This document shows, piece after piece, positions 7,332 to 14,978 of a stretch of DNA of 37,791 bases. The notes beneath the pieces are model-generated. The model saw only the letters and a program-made list of their open reading frames with translations. It was not told the DNA's origin and ran no database searches. Location of the stretch: assembly GCF_900606115.1 (NCBI RefSeq), contig NZ_UWPJ01000019.1, forward strand, positions 1 through 37,791, read 5' to 3'. Each line of letters starts with the position of its first letter. Position 1 is the stretch's first letter. The DNA comes from Pigmentiphaga humi (GTDB lineage: Bacteria; Pseudomonadota; Gammaproteobacteria; Burkholderiales; Burkholderiaceae_B). A program made the position numbers and the translations under genes.

Positions 7332-8087
7332 TCAGCCGCGTTGCCGGTTGCCCGCGACGGCAACCGCTTGCGCGCCCTGGCGCAGCAGGGATTGGTCGGA
7401 GCCGATCACGAACCAGCTCACGCCCTGGGCGGCGAATTCGTCGCGTTCGGCCTTGTTGGCCACGAACATGGCGGCGGTCTTGCCGGCCGCCAGCGCCGCG
7501 CGCACGATGCGCGCCGTCGCCTCGAGCACGGCCGGGCTGCGCGAACCTTCCTCGCCCATGGACAGGGCCAGGTCGGCGCGTCCCACGAACAGGCCGCCCA
7601 CGCCGGGCACGGCGGCGATGCGCTCGACGTCGGCCAGGCCCTCCACGCTCTCGATCTGGCACATCACCAGCGTCGCGTCGCCGGCCGCCTGGGCCTGCTG
7701 GTAGCTCATCGTCCCGTAGCCCGCCGCGCGCGGCGAGCTCGAGAAGCCGCGCACGCCGCCGTGATAGCGGGCGCGCGCGACGATCTGAGCCGCCTGCTCG
7801 GCGGAATCCACGTGCGGCACGACGACGCCGGCGGCGCCCAGGTCGAGCGTGGACAGGATCGTGCTCGCCTCCCAGTCGGCCACCCGCACGTACAGGGGCA
7901 GGCGCGCCGCGCGGCCGGCCAGCATCATCAGGTCCAGGGCGGCGCGGTCGAACGGCGCATGTTCGGCGTCCAGGACGCCGAAATCCATGTCGGTCGTTCC
8001 GAGTATCTCCACCACGTGGGGCGATACCGTCTTGATGAAGGTTCCGACCTGTACGGCCGGCGCTGCTTTGTCAGATGCGTTGCTCAT
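7332..8087 (-). CDS. HpcH/HpaI-family class II aldolase
   Basis: 251 residues, the normal length for the family. Catalytic features align well: the AEH triad with base H43 in LDAEHAPFD, R68 in YVRVAD, metal ligands E146 (QIESVEG) and D172 (VGRADLALSMG). Family knowledge: these divalent-metal enzymes reversibly cleave 4-hydroxy-2-oxo acids to pyruvate or oxaloacetate plus an aldehyde, as in homoprotocatechuate catabolism or 2-dehydro-3-deoxyglucarate cleavage. Here the neighbours are a fumarase-like hydro-lyase and a Bug receptor, so the substrate is likely a hydroxy-oxo-dicarboxylate. It lies 25 bases from the cupin and 19 from the flavin reductase, with AGGAAA as ribosome site. Confidence 0.87.
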   Translation of the reverse strand: MSNASDKAAPAVQVGTFIKTVSPHVVEILGTTDMDFGVLDAEHAPFDRAALDLMMLAGRAARLPLYVRVADWEASTILSTLDLGAAGVVVPHVDSAEQAAQIVARARYHGGVRGFSSSPRAAGYGTMSYQQAQAAGDATLVMCQIESVEGLADVERIAAVPGVGGLFVGRADLALSMGEEGSRSPAVLEATARIVRAALAAGKTAAMFVANKAERDEFAAQGVSWFVIGSDQSLLRQGAQAVAVAGNRQRG

Positions 8088-8106
8088 CGGAATGTTTCCT
8101 GAAAAG

Positions 8107-8727
8107 TCAGACCGGCGGTGCCTGCAGCATGGGCCGGTGGAAGATTTCCCCGAGGCCGGCGTAGTAGGGGCCGCCCAGGCGCGAGATCGGACGCATGGCG
8201 ATCACGTCCACGTGGCGGCCGTTGTAGAAATCGGTCGACAGGTGGAAGGCCACCACTTCGCCGATGTAGAGCGTGTTCAGTCCGCGGCCGAGCGGCAGCA
8301 CGTGTTCGAGCCGGCATTCCATCTGGATGGGCGTGGCCGGGATGCGCGGCGGCCGCACGATCGTGCTGGGCGCCAGCTCGATGCCCAGTTTCTCGGGCTC
8401 GCCGATCTCCGGCGGATAGTCGGCGCCGGATGCGTGCAGCAACTCCAGCGTCGCTTCCGTGGCCACGTTCACCACGAACTCGCCGGTCTGCACGATGTTG
8501 CGCGCCGTATCCTTCAGCTCGCCCTTGCGCGACCCGATATTGACCGCCAGCATCGGCGGGCTGTGCGCCACGTAGTTGTACGAACTGAACGGCGCGGCAT
8601 TCACCCGCCCCGTCTCGTCCTGCGTCGTAATCCACGCCACCGGCCGCGGCGCCACGCAGCCCACGATCAGCCGGTAGGCTTCCTCGGTGCTCATGCCCTC
8701 GGTCTTCAGCGTCACGAATTCCGCCAT
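8107..8727 (-). CDS. Flavin reductase-like (FMN-binding split-barrel) protein
   Basis: 206 residues with the flavin-reductase-like domain: APRPVAWITTQDETGRVNAAPFSSYNYVAHSPPML near the N-terminus is the FMN-phosphate and isoalloxazine-binding segment, and GEFVVNVA follows. Family knowledge: members reduce FMN for two-component monooxygenases or act as FMN-binding proteins of unknown function. No monooxygenase partner is encoded in this array, so the role is open. The upstream sequence (minus strand) contains a copy of the three-hairpin intergenic repeat ending 23 bases before the start, separating this gene from the Bug receptor gene. Confidence 0.83.
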   Translation of the reverse strand: MAEFVTLKTEGMSTEEAYRLIVGCVAPRPVAWITTQDETGRVNAAPFSSYNYVAHSPPMLAVNIGSRKGELKDTARNIVQTGEFVVNVATEATLELLHASGADYPPEIGEPEKLGIELAPSTIVRPPRIPATPIQMECRLEHVLPLGRGLNTLYIGEVVAFHLSTDFYNGRHVDVIAMRPISRLGGPYYAGLGEIFHRPMLQAPPV

Positions 8728-8749
8728 AAGGGGACTCCCAAATTTAGCT

Positions 8750-8824
8750 CCCCCCTACGCGCTGACGCGCGCCCCCCAGGGGGCGGCACTGGCGGACCGG
8801 CAAAGCCGGATCCGCGGTGCCCGG
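8750..8824 (-). repeat. Three-hairpin intergenic repeat, copy A
   Basis: On the plus strand it reads CCCCCCTACGCGC onward and contains three hairpins: CGCGC/GCGCG; CGCCCCC against GGGGGCG; and a compound stem GGCAC, GCGGA, CCGGC pairing with GCCGG, TCCGC, GTGCC around loop AAA. It lies just 5' of the flavin reductase gene on that gene's strand and faces copy B across a roughly 110-bp spacer. It shows no terminal duplication or ORF. Confidence 0.85.
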
Positions 8825-8934
8825 GGTATTGAAAAATTACTGTTGATCGATGTCTCCAGGTACTGCCATCCAGAGACGCCATACTAAAAACACTATCGCC
8901 GACCCTCTTGCCCCACGAAGCGCGTTGGGTCAGA

Positions 8935-9012
8935 CCCAGGAAACCGCGGATCTGGCTTTGCCAGTCCGCCGGTTTCGCCCCCTTGAGGGGGCCCGCGTAA
9001 GCGGGTAGGGGG
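8935..9012 (+). repeat. Three-hairpin intergenic repeat, copy B (inverted relative to A)
   Basis: Same element as copy A in the opposite orientation, directly after the 3' end of the Bug receptor gene ending at 9024. Read on the minus strand, the hairpins are CCCGC/GCGGG, CCCCCT/AGGGGG, and GAAAC, GCGGA, CTGGC with GCCAG, TCCGC, GTTTC. Most differences from copy A are paired substitutions that keep the stems. Confidence 0.85.
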
Positions 9013-9023
9013 TGGGCTTCCCT

Positions 9024-10004
9024 CTAATCCAATTTGATGTTGGCCTGCTCGATGATGCGCTTCCACTTCTCGCTTTCGCCCTTCATCAGCGTATCGAGCT
9101 GTTCGGGCGAGCCGCCGCCCACGAGGGCGCCGAATTGCTCGAGCTTGGAGCGGCCTTCGGGGGAGTCCAGCACCAGGTTGATTTCGCGGTTGAGCTTGTC
9201 CACGATGGGGCGCGGCAGGCCGGCGGGGCCGGCCACGGCGAACCACACCGCGGCTTCGACGTCGAAGCCTTGCTCGATGGCGGTGGGCAGGTCGGGCAGC
9301 TGCGGGAAGCGCTTCTTCGACGTGACGGCCAGCCCGGTCATCTTGCCGGCCTGGATCTGCGGGATGAAGGCGGTGATGGGCGCGCTGATGGCCTGGATCG
9401 AGCCGCCCATCAGGTCGGCCATGGCCGGCACGTCGCCCTTGTAGGGAACGCCCAGGAACTGGGTGCCGGTGTTGTGGCGCAGCAGTTCGTAGGCCAAGTG
9501 GCCGATGGTGCCGTTGCCCGGGTTGCCGATGGAATACTTGCCCGGCGCGGCCTTGGCCAGCGCGATGAATTCCTTGAGGTTCTTGGCCGGGACCTTGTCG
9601 GTGGACACGATCACCAGCGGGATCTCGCCGACCAGGACGATGGGGGTCAGGTCCTTGGCCGGGTCGAACGGCATGGACTTGTACAGATACTTGTTGTTGA
9701 CCAGCGGACCCGAGGTGGTCAGCGTCAGCGTGTAGCCGTCGGGCGCGGCCTTGGCGACCTGGTCGGTGCCGATGTTGCCGGCAGCGCCGGGACGGTTGTC
9801 GACGACGAACTGCTGGCCCAGCTTCTGGCCGAGCCGTTCGGCGATCAGGCGCGCCACGACGTCGGTGCTGCCACCGGCCGGGAACGGCACGATCAGGCGC
9901 ACTGGCTTGGTCGGCCACGAAGCCTCGTCGTTCTTGGTGCACGCTGCCGTGGCGGCCAATGCCAGGACGGCTATGGAGCCGGCGAGCAGGCGGGATGTGA
10001 TCAT
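9024..10004 (-). CDS. Bug/TctC-family periplasmic receptor, possible lipoprotein
   Basis: 326 residues. The N-terminal signal (hydrophobic 6-18) ends in AATAAC with C22. This resembles a lipobox, but threonine at -3 is non-canonical, so either lipidation or ordinary signal peptidase I cleavage is possible. Bug hallmarks are clear: WPTKPVRLIVPFPAGGSTDVVAR, NRPGAAGNIG and DGYTLTL. It belongs to the hydro-lyase/aldolase array and probably supplies its substrate by capturing a carboxylate in the periplasm. No TctA/TctB genes are present nearby. It begins 35 bases after the hydro-lyase beta-subunit stop. Confidence 0.9.
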   Translation of the reverse strand: MITSRLLAGSIAVLALAATAACTKNDEASWPTKPVRLIVPFPAGGSTDVVARLIAERLGQKLGQQFVVDNRPGAAGNIGTDQVAKAAPDGYTLTLTTSGPLVNNKYLYKSMPFDPAKDLTPIVLVGEIPLVIVSTDKVPAKNLKEFIALAKAAPGKYSIGNPGNGTIGHLAYELLRHNTGTQFLGVPYKGDVPAMADLMGGSIQAISAPITAFIPQIQAGKMTGLAVTSKKRFPQLPDLPTAIEQGFDVEAAVWFAVAGPAGLPRPIVDKLNREINLVLDSPEGRSKLEQFGALVGGGSPEQLDTLMKGESEKWKRIIEQANIKLD

Positions 10005-10039
10005 GGGATCTCCTTATTCGTTCTGGAAAAAAATGCCGT

Positions 10040-10669
10040 TCAGCGCGCGGCCTGGGCGCGCTGCCGGTCGAGTTCGTCGAGGATGCCTGGCAGCCGTTGC
10101 TGCGCATCCTCGCGCAAGGTGCGGTACAGGCTGTTGCCGTGGGCGTCTATGCCCACCGTGGCCGGGCCGAGATCTTCGACGCGCAGCGTGACCAGCCGGA
10201 ATTGCGAAATGTAGTCTTCCCAATGCACCGCCACCACTTCGCGGATGGCGTGGGCCAGCAGCGTGCAGCCGCCGCCCAGGAAGGACAGGTAGATGCAGCC
10301 GGTCTCGCGCATGGCCTCTACGCTTTCCTCGCCCAGGCCGCCCTTGCCCCCCACGATGCGCAGTCCGTAGGAACGGATCAGCGTGGGCATGTAGGCGTCA
10401 TAGCGCGTGCTGGTGGTGGGGTTCATGTACAGCGCCTCGTACCCCGAGGGCGCGTCGCTTTCGCGGTTGTACGAACTCAGGTGCAGGAAGGCGCCGCCCT
10501 GCAGGTCCACCGGCAGCGGCGTGCCCTCGCGCGCGTAATCGACCATGCGCTGGTGCGTGGGCAGGCCGATGGTGATGACGATGTCTCCGCTCAGGTAGAC
10601 CAGGTCGCCGGCCTGGATGGCGGCGATCCGGGCCGCGTCCACGGGCAGGTTCAAGCGATGGGTGTTCAT
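10040..10669 (-). CDS. Class I fumarase/L-tartrate dehydratase-like hydro-lyase, beta subunit
   Basis: 209 residues corresponding to the C-terminal (swivelling) domain of Fe-S hydro-lyases (PF05683-type). Visible family features include GDLVYLSGDIVITIG, a conserved catalytic-loop HQRM, the PTTSTRYDAYMP segment and GGKGGL. Start placed at ATG 10669 with GGAGCAAG upstream; the longer frame to 10795 overlaps the alpha gene and lacks homology. Partner is the alpha subunit 22 bases upstream. Family knowledge: the two-subunit enzymes interconvert fumarate/malate, tartrate/oxaloacetate or mesaconate/citramalate. Sequence alone does not separate these, and the adjacent aldolase suggests a longer-chain substrate. 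Confidence 0.87.
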   Translation of the reverse strand: MNTHRLNLPVDAARIAAIQAGDLVYLSGDIVITIGLPTHQRMVDYAREGTPLPVDLQGGAFLHLSSYNRESDAPSGYEALYMNPTTSTRYDAYMPTLIRSYGLRIVGGKGGLGEESVEAMRETGCIYLSFLGGGCTLLAHAIREVVAVHWEDYISQFRLVTLRVEDLGPATVGIDAHGNSLYRTLREDAQQRLPGILDELDRQRAQAAR

Positions 10670-10691
10670 GGTTCTTGCTCCTGCGTCCGGG

Positions 10692-11561
10692 TCACTCCAG
10701 CCGCTCGACCGTGCCGTCCTGGTAGATGCGCGCACAGGTGCGGCGGTTGATCCAGCAGTTGAAGGCCACGGCCACCGGCGTGAAGCCGTGGCCATAGGAA
10801 TAGTCGATGTGCACGGCCATGGCGGTGGTGGCGCCGCCCGTGCCCATGGGGCCGAAGCCGGTGTCGTTGATGGCCTTGAGCAGGCGCTGCTCCATCGCCG
10901 CCAGCGTCGGTTCCGGATTGGTCCGGCCGAAGGGGCGCAGCACGCCTTCCTTGGCCATCTTGGCGGCGTAGTCGAAGGTGCCGCCTATGCCCACGCCGAC
11001 GACGATGGGCGGACAGGGCTGCGAACCGGCCTTGAGCACGGTGTCCAGCACGTAGCGCTCGATGGTTTCCAGCGAGGGGTAGACGAAGGTCTCGATGGCT
11101 TCCCAGCGGCCCGTGCCCAGCGCCTTGGGCGCACAGACGATCTCTACGTAGTCGGCGCCGTCGATCATGTCGAAGGTGACGATGGGCATGTTCTTGCCCG
11201 CGTAGCTGCGCGCCAGCGTCAGCGGATTGGTGACCATCTTCAGGATGGGCGGGTCGGCGCGCTCGACCAGGTCGGCGAAGCCGTCCACGATGGCCTGGCG
11301 CACGTTGCCCGAGAAGCTGACGCCGGTGCCGACGCGGATCATGTAGGTGGGCACGCCCACGTCGGTGCAGACCAGGTGATCTTCGCGCTCGGCGGCCTGG
11401 GCGCTTTCGAGCATGATGCGCAGCGTCTGGCGGCCCAGCTGCACCGTTTCGCGCTGCTGCGCCTGGGCAAGCGCCCGCTGGGTGTCGTCGGGGACTTTCT
11501 TGAGCGACCACTCGTACAGCGACGAGGTGACGCTCCGGATGACTTCGCTGGATATGGACAT
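10692..11561 (-). CDS. Class I fumarase/L-tartrate dehydratase-like hydro-lyase, alpha subunit
   Basis: 289 residues, matching the catalytic Fe-S alpha subunit (PF05681-type). Candidate [4Fe-4S] ligands are C65 (HLVCTDVG), C183 (QPCPPIVVGVGIGG) and C269 (FNCWINRR), with C276 as an alternative. Spacing agrees with TtdA and class I fumarases. The TNPL and GPMGTGGATTAMAVHID segments are also family hallmarks. Start placed at ATG 11561; an in-frame TTG at 11582 with AGGA upstream is a possible alternative. An inverted repeat lies immediately upstream. Split subunits are typical of tartrate dehydratase and of archaeal and bacterial two-component fumarases. Confidence 0.88.
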   Translation of the reverse strand: MSISSEVIRSVTSSLYEWSLKKVPDDTQRALAQAQQRETVQLGRQTLRIMLESAQAAEREDHLVCTDVGVPTYMIRVGTGVSFSGNVRQAIVDGFADLVERADPPILKMVTNPLTLARSYAGKNMPIVTFDMIDGADYVEIVCAPKALGTGRWEAIETFVYPSLETIERYVLDTVLKAGSQPCPPIVVGVGIGGTFDYAAKMAKEGVLRPFGRTNPEPTLAAMEQRLLKAINDTGFGPMGTGGATTAMAVHIDYSYGHGFTPVAVAFNCWINRRTCARIYQDGTVERLE

Positions 11562-11571
11562 GGCCTGCCGC

Positions 11572-11604
11572 GCCTTGCACAAGCGCGTCCTACTCTTGCA
11601 AGGC
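11572..11604. promoter_or_regulatory. 8-bp-arm inverted repeat before hydro-lyase alpha subunit gene
   Basis: GCCTTGCA (11572-11579) and TGCAAGGC (11597-11604) are exact inverted repeats separated by 17 bases and centred 27 bases before the ATG at 11561. The spacing suits an operator for a dimeric regulator or an mRNA hairpin around the start region. No matching regulator is assigned. Confidence 0.4.
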
Positions 11605-11683
11605 TCGCAGGATGCGGCGCGCGGCCGCGCGGTTCAAGCGAAGTTTTGGCATTTTTCGCTCTTAGAAAAGTTCTTTCCGCTCG

Positions 11684-12676
11684 CTAGCGCGGGTACAGGC
11701 CGAGCGTATCGGCGCGCATGCGCGCCATGGCATAGACGCCATCCAGCGTGGGCGTGGCGGCGCCGGCGGCGGCCGAGGCTTCGACCAGCGCGCCCAGGAT
11801 GCTGTCGATCTCGACCGGCCGGCCGGCTTCGAGATCCTGCAGCATCGAGGTCTTGATGTGGCCCAGGCGCCGGCTCATGGCGATGCGGTCGCGCGAGTCC
11901 ATCTGCGCGGGCAGGCCCAGCCGGGCCCCCAGCGCCAGCGCTTCGTCCATCATAGCGACGAACAAGGCATGGACGCGCGGATCGTCGATCATGTCGTCGG
12001 TATGGGCGCCGGTCAGCAGGCTGACGGGATTGAAGCAGGCATTGCCCAGCAGCTTGACCCAGATGTCGTTGCGCACGTCGGCGCTGGCGGCAGCATCGAA
12101 GCCGGCGTCGCGGAACAGCGCGGCTACCCGGTCGCTGCGCGCGCCCTGCCCTCCGCCCGGCTCGCCGAACACGACGCGCTGGCCGGAGGCGTGCGAGACC
12201 AGCCCGGGTTCGGGCGTGGACGCGGAGGCGAACACCACCGCGCCCAGCACTTGCGCCATCGGCAGATGGGCTTCGATCTGGCCGGCCGGATCCACGCTGC
12301 GCAGGCGCGTTCCCGCCAAGGGCACGCCTTCGCCGAGGAAGAACCACCAGGGGATGCCGTTGAGCGCGGGGATGACGATGCTGTCCGGGCCGATCAGCGG
12401 CGCGATGTTCTGCGCGACTTCCGGCAGCGCCGGCGCCTTGACGGTAATGATGATGATGTCCTGCCGGCCCAGCGCGGCGGCATCGTCGCTGGCCCGGACC
12501 GCCGGAGCGATGCGGGCGCCGCCCGAATCCAGCCGCATGCCGTGGGCGCGCAGCGCCGCCAGCGTGCGGCCTCGCGCCAGAACGGAAACCGGGTTGCCGG
12601 CCTGGGCCAGCCGCGCGGCGAAGAAGCCGCCGATGGCGCCTGCGCCGACGATGCAGATACGGGGAGCTGTGGACAT
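11684..12676 (-). CDS. 2-dehydropantoate 2-reductase (PanE/ApbA) family protein
   Basis: 330 residues; start at ATG 12676 with AAGGAA upstream. The N-terminal Rossmann domain carries GAGAIGG at 11-17. The C-terminal helical domain has the family's catalytic lysine in NDIWVKLLGNACFNP (K208) and a downstream acidic segment EAGRPVEID. Family knowledge: PanE reduces ketopantoate to pantoate with NADPH, but this family has many paralogues that act in carboxylate catabolism. It lies 122 bases upstream of the hydro-lyase alpha gene on the same strand and may head that array; dedicated pantothenate synthesis is less likely given the neighbours. Confidence 0.83.
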   Translation of the reverse strand: MSTAPRICIVGAGAIGGFFAARLAQAGNPVSVLARGRTLAALRAHGMRLDSGGARIAPAVRASDDAAALGRQDIIIITVKAPALPEVAQNIAPLIGPDSIVIPALNGIPWWFFLGEGVPLAGTRLRSVDPAGQIEAHLPMAQVLGAVVFASASTPEPGLVSHASGQRVVFGEPGGGQGARSDRVAALFRDAGFDAAASADVRNDIWVKLLGNACFNPVSLLTGAHTDDMIDDPRVHALFVAMMDEALALGARLGLPAQMDSRDRIAMSRRLGHIKTSMLQDLEAGRPVEIDSILGALVEASAAAGAATPTLDGVYAMARMRADTLGLYPR

Positions 12677-12778
12677 GGCGGACGTTCCTTGGTGGCTGGC
12701 TGAGCGGGACGGGCGCATCTTACTATCGCCGGGCCGCCGCGCGTTTATTGCGATGCAGCAAAAAAGTGCCGAAAGCGC

Positions 12779-12807
12779 TTGGCACGGCCGTTTACCTTCG
12801 CTAACCT
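12779..12807 (+). promoter_or_regulatory. Candidate promoter of the Nudix gene
   Basis: TTGGCA (12779-12784, 5/6 to the -35 consensus) is followed after exactly 17 bases by TAACCT (12802-12807), a weak -10 (3/6). It lies 33 bases before the ATG at 12841 between divergent genes. Confidence 0.3.
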
Positions 12808-12840
12808 GCCGCTCTGCGGCCTGCCGGGAGTTCCGGCACA

Positions 12841-13725
12841 ATGGAATGTCGCATTTGTATTCATGATATCTGGATGAACGTATTCGATTCGATCTTGGCC
12901 CGTTCGCACGTGGCCCCGCCCGCCGATTCGCTGCGGTTGCGCATCGCGGGGCGCGAATGCGGCTGGGTGGCGCGCGATGTCCTGCAGTGGCTGGAGCCGT
13001 TCGGTTCGGAAATCGCCATGGCGTCCGGACTGGTGCACCTATTGCCCGGATGGGCCGCCAGCCCGGCGTCGGAGGCGCGCACCCAGGCGGTCAACGGCCT
13101 GCTGGCGCGGGTGGCGCTCGCGCTGCGCGACGCCGGCCGGCTCAATGGCTGGCGCGATGAGCTGCTGGACGTCGCCGCCGACGACGGCACGCTCATGGGC
13201 GTGATCGAGCGGGCCGCGGTGCGGCCCCTGGGCATCGCCACGCACGCGGTGCACTTGAACGCCTGGACCGACAGCGGCCAATTGTGGATCGCCCGGCGCT
13301 CCCTGACCAAAACGACCGATCCCGGCATGTGGGACACCCTGGTGGGCGGCCTGATCAGCGCCTCCGAAACGCCCGAGAGCGCCCTGCTGCGCGAAAGCTG
13401 GGAGGAAGCGGGCCTGTTGCCGCATCATCTGCAGGACGGCCGCCGCAGCGGCGAATTCGTGGTGCGCCGGGTGCTGCCCGAGGGCTACCAAGTCGAGCAC
13501 GTGACCGTCGTGGACATCGTGCTGGGGCCGGAAGTCGTGCCGGAAAACCAGGACGGCGAGGTGGTGGCGCTGCGCACGGCCACGCCGCAGGAAGTCCTGG
13601 CCATGGTCGGCGATGGGGTCTTCACGCTGGAAGCGGCGCTCTCGATGCGCGCCAGCCTGGGCGCCTATGCCATGCCTGTGCCCGCCATGCTTGCCGGCGG
13701 CGTGTCGGCGCAACTGGAAGTTTGA
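12841..13725 (+). CDS. Nudix hydrolase with N-terminal DUF4743-type domain
   Basis: 294 residues. Residues 1-125 form a DUF4743-like region (LRLRIAGRECGWVARDVLQWL). A Nudix domain follows with a complete box: G170, E176, R184-E185, E188-E189, G191, and L192. Family knowledge: such two-domain Nudix proteins hydrolyse nucleoside-diphosphate-linked compounds; thiamine-pyrophosphate-like substrates are known for DUF4743 relatives in eukaryotes, but the substrate here is not readable. Two starts are plausible: ATG 12841 (GGGAG nine bases upstream) and ATG 12874 (no ribosome site, but nearer the usual family N-terminus). The gene is monocistronic, divergent from the PanE-like gene and convergent with DUF3717. 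Confidence 0.87.
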   Translation: MECRICIHDIWMNVFDSILARSHVAPPADSLRLRIAGRECGWVARDVLQWLEPFGSEIAMASGLVHLLPGWAASPASEARTQAVNGLLARVALALRDAGRLNGWRDELLDVAADDGTLMGVIERAAVRPLGIATHAVHLNAWTDSGQLWIARRSLTKTTDPGMWDTLVGGLISASETPESALLRESWEEAGLLPHHLQDGRRSGEFVVRRVLPEGYQVEHVTVVDIVLGPEVVPENQDGEVVALRTATPQEVLAMVGDGVFTLEAALSMRASLGAYAMPVPAMLAGGVSAQLEV

Positions 13726-13744
13726 AAGACCCCCGCTCCGCCCG

Positions 13745-13960
13745 CTAAGCGCGGGCCTGTCGCCACGCGTTCAGCGCGGCCTGGGCGGCCGGGTCGAGGC
13801 TGGATTCCGCCAAGGCCGACGCGTGGCACATGATCATGGCCGCATAAGGGCCGGCCAGGGCCGCCGCTTCGGCGCACAGCGTGCATTCGTCGCCGGTGGC
13901 CGGCTTGCGGACACGCCAGAAATTGATGGCGTCCTCGAGTTCCATGAGCGTGATGTCCAT
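13745..13960 (-). CDS. DUF3717 domain-containing protein
   Basis: 71 residues starting MDITLMELEDAINFWR and continuing with GDECTLCAEAAALAGPYAAMI, the characteristic DUF3717 pattern of betaproteobacteria. A CxxC-like pair is not formed; single cysteines occur at about 27, 30 and 46. Function is unknown. The start at 13960 is favoured over the longer frame to 14053 because the family begins at this methionine. It converges on the Nudix gene with only 19 bases between stops. Confidence 0.8.
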   Translation of the reverse strand: MDITLMELEDAINFWRVRKPATGDECTLCAEAAALAGPYAAMIMCHASALAESSLDPAAQAALNAWRQARA

Positions 13961-14066
13961 GCCTGTATTTTGGCAGACTCCGTGGCCTTGTTTCGGAAAC
14001 ATTCGGTCAATCCCGATACACAAAGTTCGAGCACTGGCCGGCGCGCGAAACAACCTGGAAGGCGGC

Positions 14067-14095
14067 TTGGCAGTACCTTACTCGAATCTTACAGT
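14067..14095 (+). promoter_or_regulatory. Sigma-70-type promoter of the glycine-zipper gene
   Basis: TTGGCA (14067-14072, 5/6) is followed by a 17-base spacer and TACAGT (14090-14095, 4/6). A start of transcription near 14102 would leave a roughly 23-base leader containing AAGGAG before ATG 14125. Confidence 0.5.
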
Positions 14096-14124
14096 GACTC
14101 TCGCAGAGAGTAAGGAGCCGCATC

Positions 14125-14847
14125 ATGACCACCGGTTCTAGTTCCCGTTCCGCTTTTCCGCTGCGCGCCCGGCTGGCGCGCGGCTACCCGGCCATGCGCG
14201 GCGCAGCCGCGCTGCACCCGCTCGTTGCCGCGGCGGCGGTGAGCGTCATCGTGCTGTCCGCTGCCGGCATCGGCGTATTGACCGGGCTGCTGCCGTCGCC
14301 GCTGGCGCGCACCGCGCCCGAACCGGCGGCCGCCCAGGCGGCGCCGCAGGGCGGCCGGTACTTCGGCAGGGCCGACACGCATCCCGAGGCGCTGGCTTCG
14401 CGCCCGGGCGACGCGCCCGCGCAGCCGGTCCGCAACGCCTCGTCCTACCAGCCGGCGCGCCGTGTGGCCGCTTCCTGCTCCGATTGCGGCACCGTGCAAA
14501 GCGTGCGCGCGGTGCAGGTAAAAGGTTCCGGATCGGGCGTCGGGGCGGTAGGAGGCGGCGTGGTGGGCGGGCTGGTGGGCAACCAGTTCGGCGGCGGCAG
14601 CGGCCGTACCGCGCTGACCGTGCTGGGCGCCGTCGGCGGCGCGTTCGCCGGCAACGAGATCGAAAAGCACGTGCGCACCACCATGCAATACCAGATGACC
14701 GTGCGCATGGACGACGGCAGCATCCGCAGCTTCCACAGCAGTTCGCCTTACGCGTGGCGCAGCGGCGATGCCGTGCGCGTGGTCGACGGATCGGTCGTGT
14801 CGCGCGGCGATCATTCCTCGTCGCGCGCGGTCCGGGTCAGCGGCTGA
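14125..14847 (+). CDS. Glycine-zipper 2TM-domain envelope protein
   Basis: 240 residues. One hydrophobic segment at about 31-57 acts as signal anchor. A Pro/Ala-rich linker follows, and then a glycine-zipper 2TM block at about 131-172 (GSGSGVGAVGGGVVGGLVG, then VLGAVGGAFAGNEIEK), as in SlyB and the rickettsial 17-kDa antigen family. The C-terminal part (MTVRMDDGSIRSF...) is a small beta domain common in these proteins. There is no lipobox, so it is anchored by its N-terminal helix rather than lipidated. Expected location is the cell envelope, with outer-membrane stress or integrity roles known for SlyB-like relatives. Confidence 0.83.
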   Translation: MTTGSSSRSAFPLRARLARGYPAMRGAAALHPLVAAAAVSVIVLSAAGIGVLTGLLPSPLARTAPEPAAAQAAPQGGRYFGRADTHPEALASRPGDAPAQPVRNASSYQPARRVAASCSDCGTVQSVRAVQVKGSGSGVGAVGGGVVGGLVGNQFGGGSGRTALTVLGAVGGAFAGNEIEKHVRTTMQYQMTVRMDDGSIRSFHSSSPYAWRSGDAVRVVDGSVVSRGDHSSSRAVRVSG

Positions 14848-14871
14848 GTCTTTCCTCCTCCCTTCCTTCCC

Positions 14872-14892
14872 GGCCGCCGGCCATCGTTTTTT
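14872..14892 (+). terminator. Rho-independent terminator after the glycine-zipper gene
   Basis: GC hairpin GGCCG/CGGCC (14872-14882) followed by ATCG and a run of six T (14887-14892), 25 bases after the stop. The loop is very small, so the hairpin may open to GGCC/GGCC with a 3-base loop. Confidence 0.5.
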
Positions 14893-14978
14893 CCTTCGGG
14901 CACGCTCCTTGCGGATGAGCTGTGCCGCGCCCTCGCCGGGCTGCGGCATCGACAAGAACATTGCCCGGAGGACATCCC

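Noticed and set aside
8750-9012. CRISPR-like array or insertion sequence from the facing repeats
   Set aside because: Only two copies in opposite orientation, no regular spacers, no transposase and no target-site duplication; better described as REP/BIME-like intergenic elements.
11684-12676. Assignment as the dedicated pantothenate gene panE
   Set aside because: The fold is right, but the family has many paralogues and no pantothenate gene is nearby, so no symbol was given.
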